DNA of 64,000 bases from Pararge aegeria. Taxonomy: Eukaryota; Arthropoda; Insecta; Lepidoptera; Nymphalidae. The notes beneath the pieces are model-generated. The model did not search any database. It saw nothing but the letters and a program-made list of their open reading frames with translations, and was not told the origin of the DNA. The position numbers and the translations under genes were made by a program. This document shows positions 32,882 to 43,221 of this stretch, one piece after another. The stretch is from assembly GCF_905163445.1 (NCBI RefSeq), contig NC_053189.1, positions 10,186,001 through 10,250,000 on the forward strand, in the 5' to 3' direction. Position 1 is the first letter of the stretch, and each line of letters opens with the position of its first letter.

Positions 32882-33411
32882 GTTCAAGAAGCGCTGGTCG
32901 CTTCTCTCGCCATAGCACCATCAACGACATCATCCGACGTTCTCTAGCTACCGCTCACGTACCAGCTGTATTAGAACCTATTGGTTTGGCGCGGAGCGAT
33001 GGCAAGAGACCTGATGGTATGACGCTCATACCTTGGAGGCTTGGAAGGTCACTTCTGTGGGATGCAACTTGTGTTGATACCCTAGCTGCATCACACATCC
33101 AGGCCACTTCGTCAATGGTAGGTGCGGCTGCTTCCAGTGCCGAGCAGGCCAAGAGGCGTAAATATGAAAACCTGGATAGCAGCTTCATTTTTGTGCCTTT
33201 TGGTGTAGAGACTTTGGGACCGTGGGGTCCGGAGGCAAGAGCCCTTTTCAAAGAATTATCGAAAAGGGTTATCGAGTCTACCGGTGATCCTAGAGCGGGC
33301 AGTTACCTTGGCCAACGAATTAGTTTGGCCATCCAGAGGGGAAATGCTGCCAGCATCTTAGGAACTGTGCCTCGCTGCGGTGGTTTCGAGGACGTTTTAG
33401 ATTTTATTTAG
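32882..33411 (+). pseudogene. Restriction-like endonuclease domain of the REL-type LINE
   Basis: The frame resumes after the inner LINE with SRSAGRFSRHSTINDIIRRS. It then shows the endonuclease core DGKRPDG...LLWDATCVDT, the R/K-PD-x(n)-D signature, and a Lys/Tyr pair in AEQAKRRKYENL. The C terminus is GNAASILGTVPRCGGFEDVL, followed by a stop at 33409. In this class of element the domain nicks the target DNA. The domain looks complete and uninterrupted, but it is separated from the RT by the frameshift and the insertion. Confidence 0.85.
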
Positions 33412-33494
33412 TTTTTAAATAGTTTATTTTAGGTTATAGTTATGTATTAATAAAAACTTTAACAATATAAAAAAAAAAAAAAAAAAAAAAAAAA
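33412..33494 (+). other. 3'-UTR and poly(A) of the REL-type LINE
   Basis: About 60 bases of AT-rich UTR (TTTTTAAATAGTTTATTTTA) precede 24 A's. The UTR is conserved in the inverted copy at 36290-36539. Confidence 0.8.
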
Positions 33495-33781
33495 CTCAAA
33501 ATAAATAGATTGTTCTTTGTCTAAACTGTGTCTTTTTAGTATTTTCTTAATAATTAAAAATAAACTTTGCACTTACCTAAATGAGTAGATTGCTTACATT
33601 ATAAAACAGGTTAGAACTACTACTAATTAAAAACCTGCGAGTTCGTTTTTATGTTATTATTTCTATTTTTTATTACTTGCTCAATATTTGCTTTTATTTT
33701 TTAAATTCACTTTCAGTAAAAAGATTACTTAGGCGTATCTGCTTACACATATATTTACATTCGTAAGAGTAACATAAACCT

Positions 33782-34007
33782 TCCTAATATTGTAAAAGTG
33801 AGTTTTTTTGTTTGTTTTTTCTTACTTCACGCCCTAATATTACGAAGCAATCAATGGACTTGATTTTTTACTAAAAGTTCGTTAAAATTACCGAAGGTGA
33901 CAGTATCACAGTTACTTTTCATCCCACGAAAACAAACTATTTCCATTTGTAAACAACTACTGTATTGATTTGTAATATACGCGGCCAAGAACGCGGGCAA
34001 CATCTAG
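33782..34007 (+). mobile_element. Helitron-like non-autonomous element
   Basis: It starts TTCCTAATATTGTAAAAGTG and ends AACGCGGGCAACATCTAG followed by T. The body with TTCATCCCACGAAAACAAAC matches other copies. Confidence 0.6.
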
Positions 34008-35361
34008 TATTAAATAAAAGTAGTAAAATGAATAATAAAGATGATGATGGCATTCAGTAATTCTTCAGTGGAGCAAAATAATGCATTTGTTCTTCAGTGG
34101 AGCAAATATTTGTTCGAACACTCCTATTGTCTATCACATAGACATTTTTCTTTCTTCTCAAACCTACCAGTTGGTACTTTTTCCAAGTGGGTCGGTTTTA
34201 AAATTCCCGAGTGAATGGGCTACTGAGGTGATAATACATTACATGATCAATGTATTGGCTGCTATATATAGCCGTACTTCGTGAATCTGACCTAGTTTGA
34301 CGCGCAGTAAACAACTTGACATTGTTTATAGCGTTTACCTTATGTTCAGACATTTTGAGTTTATGTAAACCCGAAAGTATCATTAAGTCGTATGCCGATG
34401 CTATGTTACGGATCTAAAATGTATATAATTCTTGTCTTAAAATCAGGTTACATTTCAAATTTCAAATATATTACAGAGAAAATATTAAAGAGTCACTAAA
34501 ATGCAGATGTTTTCAATAATCATTACATTCTTCTGCGTTTTCTTGATTTTTTACTAAAACAGTTAAAATTTTGCGTTTTTAAATATGTCTTACAACTAAC
34601 GATTTAGTTATAGGTACCGTCGCACAAAAGATGAAGTAGGTACAATAGTAAATTAAAATTCAAAATCCCGTCATTCACACAGCTCCACCAATTTCATAAA
34701 ATATATGACGCCGTGAGAACCACACCATTCGTTTTGTTGATCGCATCTCTAATTTTAATACAATGAAGCATTTCTGCACGTTTTATCTTTACACAGTAAC
34801 TTTTCAATCAGAGACCATTTTTTTTTTGTGGTTATAAGCACTAAATATCTTAAAATAAGATACTTTATATTTAATCGATAAAAATTTGAACACACCTATG
34901 TGATATTAAAAAAAGTTAAATTACAGGCTTCTTGTACAATTCACACTCTCATGCACTTTAAACTAGAATTTTAACCATATTTATAGAAATTGAAATCGAT
35001 GCGATAACAAGGCTCATTTTTGACGTTTGTATTGTAAAGAATTCGTAGAAATACCAATTTCTATTTGCCAATCATGAATGCTTTCTATAAACATGCAATA
35101 CCTTCATGTTACAATTAATATGCACATAGTTAAATCGGTTTTGAACCAACGAATTAAAAACAAAATGTTTCTTATAACTATAATAGCAAGAATTACTATT
35201 GCTTCGCTTTATTGAACGAAATCATTTTATAATTATTACTACTACCTACCTATTATCCGCTATGTTATAACTCGTTTGTATTATGCTTGAATATTTACAA
35301 GGTTTTTGAGCATCCATGATAGAAAATTAGGTCTAATTCATACCTACATAGTAGAATTTTT
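34008..35361. other. No gene recognised
   Basis: AT-rich. The 67-codon frame at 34081 has no motif. ATGCATTTGTTCTTCAGTGG partly duplicates the preceding line (GTTCTTCAGTGGAGCAAA at 34087 against 34061). Confidence 0.45.
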
Positions 35362-35395
35362 GTTTTAATGATAGTGACATCACTATCATTAAAAC
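35362..35395. repeat. 16-bp perfect inverted repeat, 2-base centre
   Basis: GTTTTAATGATAGTGA (35362-35377) pairs with TCACTATCATTAAAAC (35380-35395), with only CA between them. It is close to the left edge of repeat F, whose other copies carry an ATGATAGTCAG-like word, so it may be a rearranged repeat F end. Confidence 0.85.
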
Positions 35396-35454
35396 TAAAA
35401 CCTAGTTATTTCATTATATATGACAAGGAGATTCAATGCAATAAAACTCCTGAC

Positions 35455-35876
35455 TTTCCATACCTATAGTGTACATTATTCCATTAGTCAAGCCCTTTCA
35501 TTACACCGTTATTGAGGGAGTTGTGAAAATATAAATGTTTATTTATCAGTGGTGGCGGCCATCTTGGTTTCGAAATTAATCTTATAGTAGGTATAGAATT
35601 CTACTAGTCCTGCCCTTTCATTTTATACCCATAATGAGGGAGTTGTGGAAATGAATGTTATTCGCCATTTTGTGGCGGCGGCCATGTTGGACAGACTTTC
35701 ATCAAACATAGCTATCCTCCCGAGAACTCACGACTAAAGAAAAACACTTGCAAAAGAAAAACAAACTTACAATCGGTTTATCTGTTCGGTAAATGCGATG
35801 CCATAGACAGACACACATACCCAAACGTACACGTCAAACTTATAACACCCGGTTGTTTTTGCGTCGGGGGTCAAAA
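35455..35876 (+). mobile_element. Repeat F copy with internal 120-bp duplication
   Basis: TAGTCAAGCCCTTTCATT...GAGGGAGTTGTG and GTGGCGGCCATCTTGG at 35486-35565 recur 120 bases on as TAGTCCTGCCCTTTCATT and GGCGGCGGCCATGTTGG. The right part holds CGATGCCATAGACAGACACA and ends TTTTGCGTCGGGGGTCAAA. The inverted relative is at 44531-44825. It is a common lepidopteran dispersed repeat of unknown class. Confidence 0.65.
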
Positions 35877-36289
35877 AGAACGAAATACACTTATGTGTTA
35901 TATAGATATGCTTTATAAGAATTTATATATTAGGAACATATCCGTTATATTTTATCAAAACATATTTCAAGCAGTTGGCAAATTGTTAATGGGAAATAAC
36001 CTTGATAAAACTTAAATTGTTTGATGAAGATGTAATATATCCTATATAATAATATATTAAATTAAATGTACGTATCAATTATTATTATAAGTGTATAATA
36101 TTACTAGGTTTTATTCATTTGTTGAAACTCGAAGCAGTAACAAGAGCAGAGCAGTTACCAAATTAAAAATAAATATATATATCAATTATTATATCATACA
36201 AAGTACAATTAATATATGTTGTATATGATTGTTAGTAGTTTGCAATAATTATAGGTAATTTCATGTATGTTTATATCTTATTAAATATT
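35877..36289. other. No gene recognised
   Basis: Very AT-rich, with no signal seen. Confidence 0.45.
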
Positions 36290-36539
36290 TTTTTTTCAAT
36301 ATAAATTGGGAAATGATTTAATATATAGTATTTACAAATTTAAAATATAAATATAACCTAAAATAAACTATTTAAAAACTAAATAAAATCTAAAACGTCC
36401 TCGAAACCACCGCAGCGAGGCACAGTTCCTAAGATGCTGGCAGCATTGCCCCTTTGGATGGCCAAACTAATTCGTTGGCCAAGGTAACTGCCCGCTCTAG
36501 GATCACCGGTAGACTCGATAACCCTTTTCGATAATTCTT
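36290..36539 (-). mobile_element. 3' tail of the REL-type LINE, second copy
   Basis: On the minus strand this matches 33245-33470: the last 50 or so endonuclease codons, the stop, and the 3'-UTR, ending in T-run sequence on + at 36290-36298. It begins abruptly at AAGAATTATCG (36539), the mark of severe 5' truncation. One base near 36455 differs (CCCCTTTGG against CCCCTCTGG), and the 3'-UTR ends have drifted, so the two copies are not identical. Confidence 0.88.
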
Positions 36540-36839
36540 AAGCAGTAACAGATATTGTATTTGGGTTTCTAATACATGAAGTGTTTTCGACAACACGTGA
36601 ATTGAAGTGTCATAAACACTATAAATAATGTCTACATATCTGAAAGCCATTTATGAGACACGATCTCAGACTATGCTATAAATGGTTGGGTGAATCATCG
36701 AATATGAGATCAGAATATCTAATTTGAATATTACAGAAAAGCTATTTTAAAATCATGTAAACAGTGGCATGTTATGATTACTGAACGAATTAAATTAGCA
36801 TTTTTACATGAAAATATATGTAATTAGCATTTTTTCGTC
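36540..36839. other. No gene recognised
   Basis: AT-rich. AAAATATATGTAATTAGCAT near 36810 partly repeats an upstream TTAGCATTTTTACATG word. Confidence 0.4.
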
Positions 36840-37385
36840 ATGGGATTCCCTGGTGGTTACGGTGGAGTCTTACTGACTAAAACCCCACGGTGTTCCTGCT
36901 CAGCCCCTGATGGCGGAGCACCAACCGCGACTCCGCCAGCGATTATTGACAAAAGCATACCCTCCTCGGGCACTACGTGGCCAGTGTCGCTAGTTAGGAG
37001 CACACCAGGTAATTCGAGTACCGTCCTGTGGGTCATGGACAATCTAGTTTCTATTACCCAGAAATCCACTGAAGGCGTCAGAAACAATAAAGAACCTCCC
37101 GACCTGTGCCTTCGACGCAGCGAACGTTGGCCGTCCGTTGGTGCCCTATACCTGGACGGGTCATTTCCTCCAACGTCGGAGGCACGTTACGTTGTCAACT
37201 GCCCCAAAGCCAGGTCCGTCAGCGAACAATTAGAATTCATTCGCTGGCTAGCCCAGCCCAAACCAGATGGCCCTTTTCCCCTTGGGTCCTTTCTCCGTTG
37301 GGGGTCGGGGCTACGGAGGAATCAAAATGGATCCACAGGAATCAGGTACACGTGGAGGCTACCCGGCACTCCAGATATAATTAGC
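36840..37385 (+). other. GC-rich block, possible LINE 5'-UTR and ORF1 start
   Basis: This is clearly richer in G+C than everything around it and has sharp edges. A 184-codon frame covers it entirely (GGYGGVLLTKTPRCSCS near its start), and another frame runs 92 codons. I recognise no domain. At 37327 an ATGGATCCACAGGAATC start reads MDPQESGTRGGYPALQI before a stop. An ATGGATCC-type start after a GC-rich leader is how some LINE ORF1s begin, so the block may be the 5' part of a retroelement whose remainder was lost. Alternatives are an old domesticated exon or a fragment of another transposon. Confidence 0.4.
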
Positions 37386-39087
37386 CTAAAATAGTGTATT
37401 TGCTTTTGCATGTTAATTAAAGTAATTTAGCCATTCTCTTAATTTTTCTTCTAAAGAATTAATAGAACAAAGTCATTATGAGGGTTTACCTATACTTCGC
37501 TTTCATTTTGATTGCGAAGTAACAAACAGAAACCAATTTATTTGTTTAAAGTAAATTTCAATCTTATTATCTTGTTTTAATTATCTTATTTTTGGCATAC
37601 ATTGACCATCTGTATGATTTTACCTTCTCTTGTTTATCAGTATTATTATATCTTCATTCGAAAACTTTCAGTAATAATTGATATTTAATTAACCTAATAT
37701 TGCCAAGAAAAAAAGCTTATTTACCATCACTGTACATATTATGTAAAAAAAATTTTTTTAAATCTCTCTACATGTAACTTTAGGCTTAGATAGCTTTCTT
37801 TTTAGTACTATGGGGTTTTCCGGTTGCCTATATTTCCTTCAACTTATATACCTACATAAGAAGATGTAGAAGAGCAGTTTTAGTTGCGAAAGCATAAATA
37901 AAGCTCTACAAAAGCATGAACAGTGTAAAAAAACGTTTTTACTATGCATAGTTGAAAAGCTTGGTGTACTTACGAGTACCTACTTAATAAAGCCAGACTT
38001 ATCATTCATTAGGTATCGCGTGCAGCTGCTGTGGAACAGTTTCCATGTACCTACCTACTTGCATTAGTAAACTGCATACCTACCTACCTTTAAACATTGG
38101 TTGACTCTGTTGCGCAATACTGCATTTTATGGTGGTACCTACGTGCGTTATTTTCCTACTACAGCTGAAAAGCGAGATATAGTTTTAAGTTAACGATTGA
38201 AGTTCTATGGTGATAACTTAATTCTTCATTCTCAACTCACAATAATGGTAACATATATATGAACCCCTCATTAGTGCCTGTGATAGGTCTACATAAATAT
38301 AACATTTTAGAATTTTAATATGGATAAGACATTTTTTACTATAACAGTTACCTACTTTATTAGTCGAGAATTGAGAAAATCTTTTGTTTCAATTTCTTCT
38401 AACTGCAAGACTAAAATAAAACTTAAGAGATAATAATGATACACTACGATAGTCGGTATCACAAGTAAAATCATGTGCGTTATATACACAGACTATTTAA
38501 CGAATATGCATAATTATCGACCGTTAATTAGGTCAAGAACATATCGACAATAAATCAACCCATATGTGAATTTAATGAGCGTCTCATTTTGGCTAAGCCA
38601 GTGAGTTTCGAAAATGTAATCGATACAGTTTAAAACGTCCATTGATAATACTGAACAAAAATCAAGGACTGCGCGTAAATGTTTTGTAATAATGGATATT
38701 GCATGCGAATAGTGGGCGGTCGTTAGTGTAAGATAGCTTTAATATAATACAGGCGTAAATTGTGGGTTATACGCCCTTCTTATCAATAACCATCTGGTTC
38801 TAGCTCAATGCACGACGTGACGTGCTAGGCGGTTAATAGAGATCTAACAGCGGGGAATCTTGATGCCTAAGAATACTATGCAGACACACACACACACAAA
38901 AATTTAAGTAGAAATGCCTCTTTTGTAACCTTGATTCAGATAATCTAACATTTTTCAAAAGAAAAAAAGAAAGAGCTACACAGTCTTTGTTATATTATAG
39001 ATACAGTTTACGTACCTATATCAAACCGAATGGCCATGACAGCAAAGCAGAATGGTATGTATGTGTTGTGTGTATGTAGCTTTAGGT
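37386..39087. other. No gene recognised
   Basis: AT-rich. The only simple repeat is (CA)n at 38884-38898. Confidence 0.45.
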
Positions 39088-39309
39088 GCTTAATAATATC
39101 ATAAATGCGAAAGTGTGCTTGTTTATTTGTTTATTTGTGTGTCCTTTCTTTACGCCCGAACTAAGCACCCAATCAACTTTAAGCATAGAGGTAGTAGAAA
39201 GGACAGAGGTGTAACATAGGTTACTTTTTATCCCAGAAAAACAAACAGTTCCCATGGGATTTGTGAAAAAAAAGTAATAAACGCAAACGAAAATACAGGC
39301 AACAGCTAG
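39088..39309 (+). mobile_element. Helitron-like non-autonomous element
   Basis: It starts TGCTTAATAATATCATAAAT and ends ACAGGCAACAGCTAG followed by T. The body has TTTATCCCAGAAAAACAAAC and CCCATGGGATTTGTGAAAAA, shared with 59324 and 62876. Confidence 0.65.
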
Positions 39310-39994
39310 TAAAACTATAAAATTGCGACAACAAAGTAATTAACTAGCGTTTGGTGTGAATACCTACTGCAGGATTTATTAACTTTTCAACAAGCAGCCA
39401 TACTGCCGTTTTTACACAACGTGTATATGAATGAAAAAAAGAAGATTAGACCAGTGACAATATGAGTTATTGGTTTACTTACATACAATGAAGCAGAAAA
39501 CTATTAAGTTTTTCTCGTAGCAACGCAACCTACGATGTGTTTGAGGCTTCTTACCGCGAACTGACGATGAAACGATAGCACAGGGAATATAAAGATAGAA
39601 ATATCAATTTAGGAAGGAAGGTGTGAATGTAGGTACTTTCCTATATATCAATGGTTTGACTTGTCACGCAAGACCTAACTAGCAAACAAATACGCTTTCG
39701 CAATCATACTATTTGTTGATAAGACAGTCAGCGATCCATACTTCGATAAAAGTTACTACAATTTTTAATTAATTTGCAGTATAGTTTTAATTAACTTTCG
39801 CACTTTAAAAATGAGTCAGAAGTTACCCCTGGCTAGAGCCCAAGCAGTGTGAATTATGAGTTGTTAGATTGTTTAATAACATTGTTTCCAAATAATAAAC
39901 CGTGTGAGACTATATACCTTAGAATCCTTTCTTTATTTTAGCATTTCACGCATGGCTAGGCATAGGAAATTCTGCATTGGGACATTCATTAACT
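39310..39994. other. No gene recognised
   Basis: AT-rich, no signal seen. Confidence 0.45.
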
Positions 39995-40165
39995 AATGAA
40001 GACAATTCAAAAGATTGTTAAACTATAAAATGATGTAGAAAAAGACCAATCTGCTAAGTTTTTTTCCGGCTCTTCTCGGTGAGTCACTACAAACAGACTG
40101 ACTTGACGTTTCTAAAGTGCTTATAAACTAGACCTACTTGAAAGCCTCTTATCGTTGAATGTGTG
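39995..40165 (+). mobile_element. LINE 3'-UTR fragment
   Basis: TCCGGCTCTTCTCGGTGAG, GACTTGACGTTTCTAAAGTG and CTAGACCTACTTGAAA match 20700-20840. A piece between the first two words is deleted and there is no coding part. Confidence 0.65.
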
Positions 40166-41684
40166 TATACCAGTAATTATATCTCACAGGATAACTGAAA
40201 AAAAAAACAAGGAAGACTTTAAAGAAACGGATAATTGAAAACTAAGATAAAAATCCGCATTCTATCTTAAAGTTAAGGGCACGTTGTTTTAATGGGTAGT
40301 GAAAATCTATTAAATTCAATCTAGGCTGATTGCGGATTGTTTAATACTGGCTTAGTTTCCAATAAACGATTATGCAATTAATTAGAAAGACTAAAAAGAC
40401 AAGACTATCTTGGTTTTTTAGTTGTAGGTTTTCGTAAGTACCTAACCTCTACGTTCTGAAGAGCGATTGCAAGTTATTGTCGAAAATTATATTTAATGTA
40501 TTCCCAATTAATAACTTTATTTACATTATTATAGTTATTTAAATCTTTTTGGACGATGTCATGATCATATCACAAACACCTTTTTTGGTCAATCAGTCAG
40601 TTTATGACGACGGCCAGTGCAACTTTACCAAAACCTCGTGCGTTGTCGATCCAAATAAGGATATTTCTGACAAGATCTTGCTTTGAACCGAATATGTGTA
40701 AATGAGTATGTACTGTTTAATTCTTTTATTTATTTACATCATAATTAAATAGAGATTAATAAACAAACAAAGGAAATAATTTATATAGATGCGTGCAAAG
40801 CCTTTCTTATTGATTAACCAATCCGTTACAAGAAACCTTAGATAAAAGTATTTGTTATCAGATTTATTCTGTCATCATAAAGCTAAAGTGTCGTTAACTA
40901 CAAAAACCAAGTATCGAGATACGATCGAAAAAGCGCGAAAATATAAATAAACGATACCATTTGATAACTAATAAACTTTGCAAAACTTGAAACTATGAAA
41001 ATGTAGATATAACAACAGAGCGCTTTCGAATAACTGTATTTGGAAGTTTCTAGAGTAAATAATAATTAAACCAGAAGATTTTTGGTCTAGTCTAAGATTT
41101 TTTTCTCATAATGGCTTCTGTGTACGTAAGTTAAATATCGTTAGGTTACCCTGTAAGACGTTTTTGGTTTGGATTTTCGTTAAAAGACATTTAAGTTATG
41201 GAATAGTGTACCATTAAAATTACTTTAAACATTAAAGTAAAGTAAAATCCACTAACGACATTATAGTAAAGGAATTGAAGAAAATAACCTCATTAACGCT
41301 TTTAACGCCGCAGGCATTTTAGACTGGCAATGTTAGTAAAATACGTTTGAGTATGTTGTCATATAAATAGGTAACTATGTAAAGACTTTCTTCATATTGC
41401 TATATCGAAAACTACAACAAATAGGATAATACTGGTTAGATTGATCAATAAAAAAAAATCTGAGTAAGATAGCGTTAAAAAATCTGATTTTGCCAAAGGT
41501 TGGTTAACGATGTTATAGCTTAAGGAGGGCAGTATTATACTTAGTTTTCGTCTACCGGTGATACCTTATTACATGTAACTGCATGAAACTCACTTATATA
41601 GGTATTGATTTTTTAGTTAATAATTAATCACATTGCTTTTGATTTGAGGTTATTGCAATGTTCAATTTAAGAGAATTTATTTTT
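40166..41684. other. No gene recognised
   Basis: AT-rich, without long frames or recognised repeats. Confidence 0.5.
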
Positions 41685-41867
41685 CTTAGAGGGTATGCAG
41701 ATGATATAAAATGAAGAAAATCTCCAGTATGAGTTATAAATACCTGAGGGTAGGCTTTTTATAACTCTTACAATGCCTATCCTTAAGTTTTTTATAATTC
41801 TTACTGGAGATTTTCTTCATTTTATATCATCTGTATACCCTGTGCATACCATCTATGCACGCCACTG
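41685..41867. mobile_element. hAT-type MITE, copy 2
   Basis: The hairpin GATGATATAAAATGAAGAAA...TTTCTTCATTTTATATCATC matches copy 1 at 8012-8215. The right end CTATGCACGCCACTG is intact, but the left end has lost about 25 bases (CTTAGAGGGTATGCAG). Because of that, the 8-bp target duplication cannot be checked. Confidence 0.8.
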
Positions 41868-43221
41868 ATGCCAAGGTTACCTAGTTACCTAAATGTTTAA
41901 TGTATGAAATAATGCTCAGTTTTTCCTTTTCTTTATTTTTGCGTATTTTTAAACGATGTCGTATCTTGGAAGTTAGGTTAGGTTATTATAATTTTATTTT
42001 CTACTAAGATATAATTTATTTCTTGGCTACTTGACTCGATATACGATACGATGCAATTCCTCAACCGTCAACACACAAGTGCCAAGGTTCAAAGCGGCAT
42101 TATTTATAACCGTTACATAATAATAGCTCTTGTAGTTGTCATATTACAGGCCATGCTTCTTATTAATTTCTAGCAATTTGTACAAACCGAAGCTACTAAG
42201 CGTAATGTTCTAGATGACAAAATGATTTTGACACAGTTCGTTTACTAATAAAATTGTGAAACTTCATAATGTAATCTTAACCTTTTATACAGATTTATTC
42301 AATGAAAAATTGTATGGTACATACTAATTTAATTTAATAATTTGCTATATATAGCATATACATATTAGTATATACTGTATGATGATTAACCACGAAAAAC
42401 CTGATTGAGTTTTCGGAAATCCTAATCTGTTTGTCAGGGTTCTTTGCAAAGTCTGTTCAAATTCAATACTTGTGAAACTTCTTCTTATATGTCTTGTCTG
42501 CACTTTTATGAAAAAGACGGCATACTAATTTAGAGAACAGAGTGAAACCCTTCTCAATGGGACGAGAGATTTAGGCTTTAATGCTTGTTATTATCACATA
42601 ATCACGACTGATGGCTTAACGTGCTCTCACAGTAAGCCAACGATATAATAAACCGAAACGTACCTATATGGTCAACACATACATCAACGAACCGTTAAAC
42701 TATTGTTTTGTAATGAAATTTAGATAACAAATAAATTATTGTTCATTTTTTTCAAATTCTTAAAATCACGGTAAATTTGTAAAATCAGTTAGTTAGTTAC
42801 ACGGGTGACTATTGGAGTCGAGAAGCTAAACGCTGCGGAATGATAAGTGTTTGTGTGCGAACACTGTTCCTTGAAATGCTATTAAGAAAAGAGAGAGCTA
42901 GACAGGTTGTAGAACAGGTGATAGCTCATATATACTTATTTGGCGAAACAGGCTGGTCGCCTCCGAGATGTGTCAATAAAAACTAACTCATAACTTTCTA
43001 AAGATATTGACGAGAGCTACGATGTTATTCATTGAAGACCGTGCTCATAGTTCATTGATATGATGGTGTTACTAAACGACACTGTCATGACAGATTTGGT
43101 TCGCTCATCAAAGACACAGGCTTTGATACCAATGCTATAAATCTGCACCTTTACGGGCAGCTTGTACGATGTATCCAATGGAACCGACAATACAAATCAC
43201 AAGACATTCATTTATTCCACT
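41868..43221. other. No gene recognised; SINE D scrap at 42570-42640
   Basis: ATGGCTTAACGTGCTCTCAC at 42611 is the complement of the GAGAGCACGTTAAGC word of SINE D. Nothing else was recognised. Confidence 0.45.

Larger units (their letters stand above)
29891..33494 (+). mobile_element. 5'-truncated REL-type non-LTR retrotransposon, interrupted
   Basis: This carries reverse transcriptase, a CCHC knuckle and a C-terminal restriction-like endonuclease, then a short 3'-UTR and a 24-base A run at 33471-33494. It lacks its 5' portion: recognisable coding begins just before the LGFGVKGGCEAAVHATR motif at about 29930. A-rich 10-mers AAAATAAATA lie on both sides (29881-29890 and 33498-33507) and may be the target duplication, though low complexity weakens this. 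Excluding the inner insertion (31246-32881), the remnant is about 1.97 kb. The YLDD box and the endonuclease type suggest the CRE/R2-like early-branching LINEs; clade not proven. Confidence 0.88.

Noticed and set aside
32955..33251. 98-codon minus frame
   Set aside because: Antisense shadow of the endonuclease domain of the outer LINE.
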